DNA from: Nematostella vectensis
Taxonomy: Eukaryota > Cnidaria > Anthozoa > Actiniaria > Edwardsiidae
Direction: 5' to 3'
Length of the DNA stretch: 64,000 nt
Assembly (NCBI RefSeq): GCF_932526225.1
Contig: NC_064036.1
Coordinates: forward strand, 8,565,519 to 8,629,518
Part shown: piece after piece, positions 39,101-42,100 of the stretch
Layout of the letters: each line of letters opens with the position of its first letter
How positions within the stretch are numbered: position 1 is the first letter of the stretch
Notes under the pieces: model-generated
Databases searched by the model: none
Seen by the model: only the letters and a program-made list of their open reading frames with translations
Told to the model about the DNA's origin: nothing
Program-made: the position numbers and the translations under genes

Positions 39101-42100
39101 CAAATGTCCAGAAAGTGTCAAGACGCAGGGATACAAGACACTTGTTCGACCTCAGCTTAAATAAGCTAGTACTGTCTGGTCCCCTCACCAGGAATACCTC
39201 ATTGATGCCATAGAAGCAGTGCAGAAGAAAGCAGCACGCTTTTGCAAGCAATGCTGGGATCGGGAACCGGGAACAATGACACGTCTAATGGAAGAACTTG
39301 AGTGGCCAAAACTCAAAGAAAGCAGGGAAAAGACACGATTGGCCTTATTTTATAGGGGCCATGCAACTCCCCAAATGTACACAACAACTAGACAATACCA
39401 TCCAAAAAGATTTGCACTAGTCAGTTGCAAAACTAACGTTTTCAAAGAAAGCTTTTTTCCACACGCAATAAGAATGTGAAATGGCCTTCCAGTTAGTACT
39501 ATCACTCAGCCCACTATCGATACTTTCCTGGCATCTATTTAGTTTATTTATTCAGTCTGTTATAGTTATGTCTATAGTTATTTTTTTTATTTTTTATACC
39601 TTTACGATATGGCCATATATACCTTTGTGAAGTATATTATTAAACGTAAACGTAAACGCTCAGGTACCTGTTCCCGAGTCCCCTGCATTCCCACATTTAA
39701 ATTTACTGTCATGACCGTTATGCAGCAAAGGTGCCCTTCGCTAAATCATTGGTTCGCTGTCATACCCGTTTGTCAAACGTACGGGTCGCCTTCATTTTCG
39801 TTATTTCTGAGAAGAGGACGTTGAAGTCATTACTTTGTGTTCTATAGATCATGTTGCTCCTGACTGACGGCTACCAGACCAAAGACATGGGCCCATACAC
39901 GCCCCTGGACCGAGCAGTTCGTCCGATCAAGAAGAAGGGGTTCCGTGTGTATTCCCTCGGGATAGGTTCGGAGGTGAATTTGGGGGAGCTACGGCTCCTA
40001 GCGTCAAACCCTCTCCAAGACGTCTTTGTTGCTAACACTTTTGACGAACTCAAGCTCAAAGTCAACGAAATCTCTTACCAGTTTTGCTATAAAGGTATGC
40101 GGAACAAAGATACTATTTCCCCTTTTACCGCAACTGACATAAACAGAAAATAAACAGGAGGCCAAAAAGCAAAGTTTAGGGAAATCAATTTATCGTAATC
40201 ACGCATTCTGATAATTTCCTAGAACTCTAGAAAAGGTCAAAATTTTACTGGACGCCAATGCGTCTGTTTTAGTTTACTGAGAAATTTTTCTGCAAATCTT
40301 GGATTTGAGATTACGTCTTATTGCTTGCTCTTATTTTCAGAAACGACATCGCTTTTAGTGTACCCTGTAAATACTTGAGTTTTCTGGTCGCTTTGGTACC
40401 CAGACAAGACACTTTAAGGGAATAAATATTTACAAGCATATTATCGTTAACGCTTGTTCTGTTTGCTAGTCGGTGATCCATGCTTGAGTTTCGACTGCAA
40501 CCGTCTGTATGGCGAGTGTAAGGTCGTTGGTGACATGCCTCAATGCGTGTGTCCGCCCGCCTGCAAGCCAACACTGACACCTGTTTGCGGATCTGATGGT
40601 GTCACATACGAGAGTGAATGCGGAATGATCCAGAAAGCGTGTCAAACCAACACCAGCATCACGCTAGTGGCGAACGAAGCTTGTAGTAAGTACGAAACAG
40701 AAATGGCTGTGTCCTTGAGTGAGCCGATAGTTCATAAAAAACACGGGCTTTGGTTTCTCAAACTGATTGTGGACCTCATATCTCCTAAAGCATTAAAGCC
40801 GGAAAGTCTGTCCGTCTTTCAACGCAATTACCTCAGAAGGCAGTGTATTGTAAAATACGTTTCGAGCAATGGGGCCACCATTATTTAACACCCTAAAAGA
40901 TAGAAGAATCGAAAAATTCTCCTCCCCGGGCGTGAAAACCCCTAAAAGATAGCAGAATCGGAAAAATCATAAAACACACCCTAAGAGATAGCATTTTATA
41001 CCCTAAAAGATAGATCGAGCGCCCCCATCTACTTTTCTGGAAAGTCCCCCCCCCGGGGGCAGTTTAATCGAAAAATTTGTGCACCAATCACGATGTTTTG
41101 CTGGTAACTCTAACTTACTAACCATGTAATAATCGATTCACTTTTCGATTAATAGTTATCCCTGCCAACTATGCCTGGAGTTGACAAAACCGTTTCTAAT
41201 CAGCCTATTCTAACTTATTCTAACTAATCTTTTATCTTTCAGCTTTATTTTTATTAATTCATAAGTTCCTCGTTTAAGGGTTTGGAAATTTGCAAACTTT
41301 CTAGAAAGTGAAAAATAGAGTTGAGTTTAGAGTTTAGGTGTCCAAAATAGAATTTAAGCTAGTTTAAAAATTTATATGAGTTATTCATGATACCATTAAA
41401 TGAACGGATTAAAGTTATTTTCTCGTACCTCTAGAGTGCGACGTCGTCCTGGATCTAGCGTTCATCATCGACTCATCAGGGAGTATCGGTCGCAGCAACT
41501 GGGAGCTCATCCGTAACTTCACTCGTCTCATCATCGCGAACTTCAAGGTCCAAGAGGGCAACACTCACGTGGCAGCTGTAACGTACAGCAGTGGTGCTAA
41601 AGTCGAGTTCACATTCGACACTTTACGGGGCCCTGAAAGGACACTAGAAAAATACGGAGAGATTATCCAAAAAATGAGGTGGCAAAGAGGGTACACCTAC
41701 ATTGACAAGGGTCTGCTTTTGGCCAATAGGGACATCTTCACCGAGAAGGCGGGCATGAGACCGGGCGTGCCTAAGGTTAGTATGACCACGTGACATAGGT
41801 CACATGACCAGGTACATTGAAAAGGGTCTGCTTTTGGCCAATAGGACATCTTCACCGAGAAGGCGGGCATGAGACCGGGCGTGCCAAAGATTAGTATGAT
41901 AAGTTTATCAAAACATTGATACTCGTTATTTCAAATTTTCCTTTTCATTATTTTCCTTTTTATTCGTTTTATTGGGAATCCTCGACACGCCATTTCTCGC
42001 CAATATGCGACTTTCCACATTGTTTAAATAAAGAATGTCTCCCACGAGTCGGCTCACGACGCAGTTCACCTTTTACGAAGGTTGTTAATATAACTTTATT

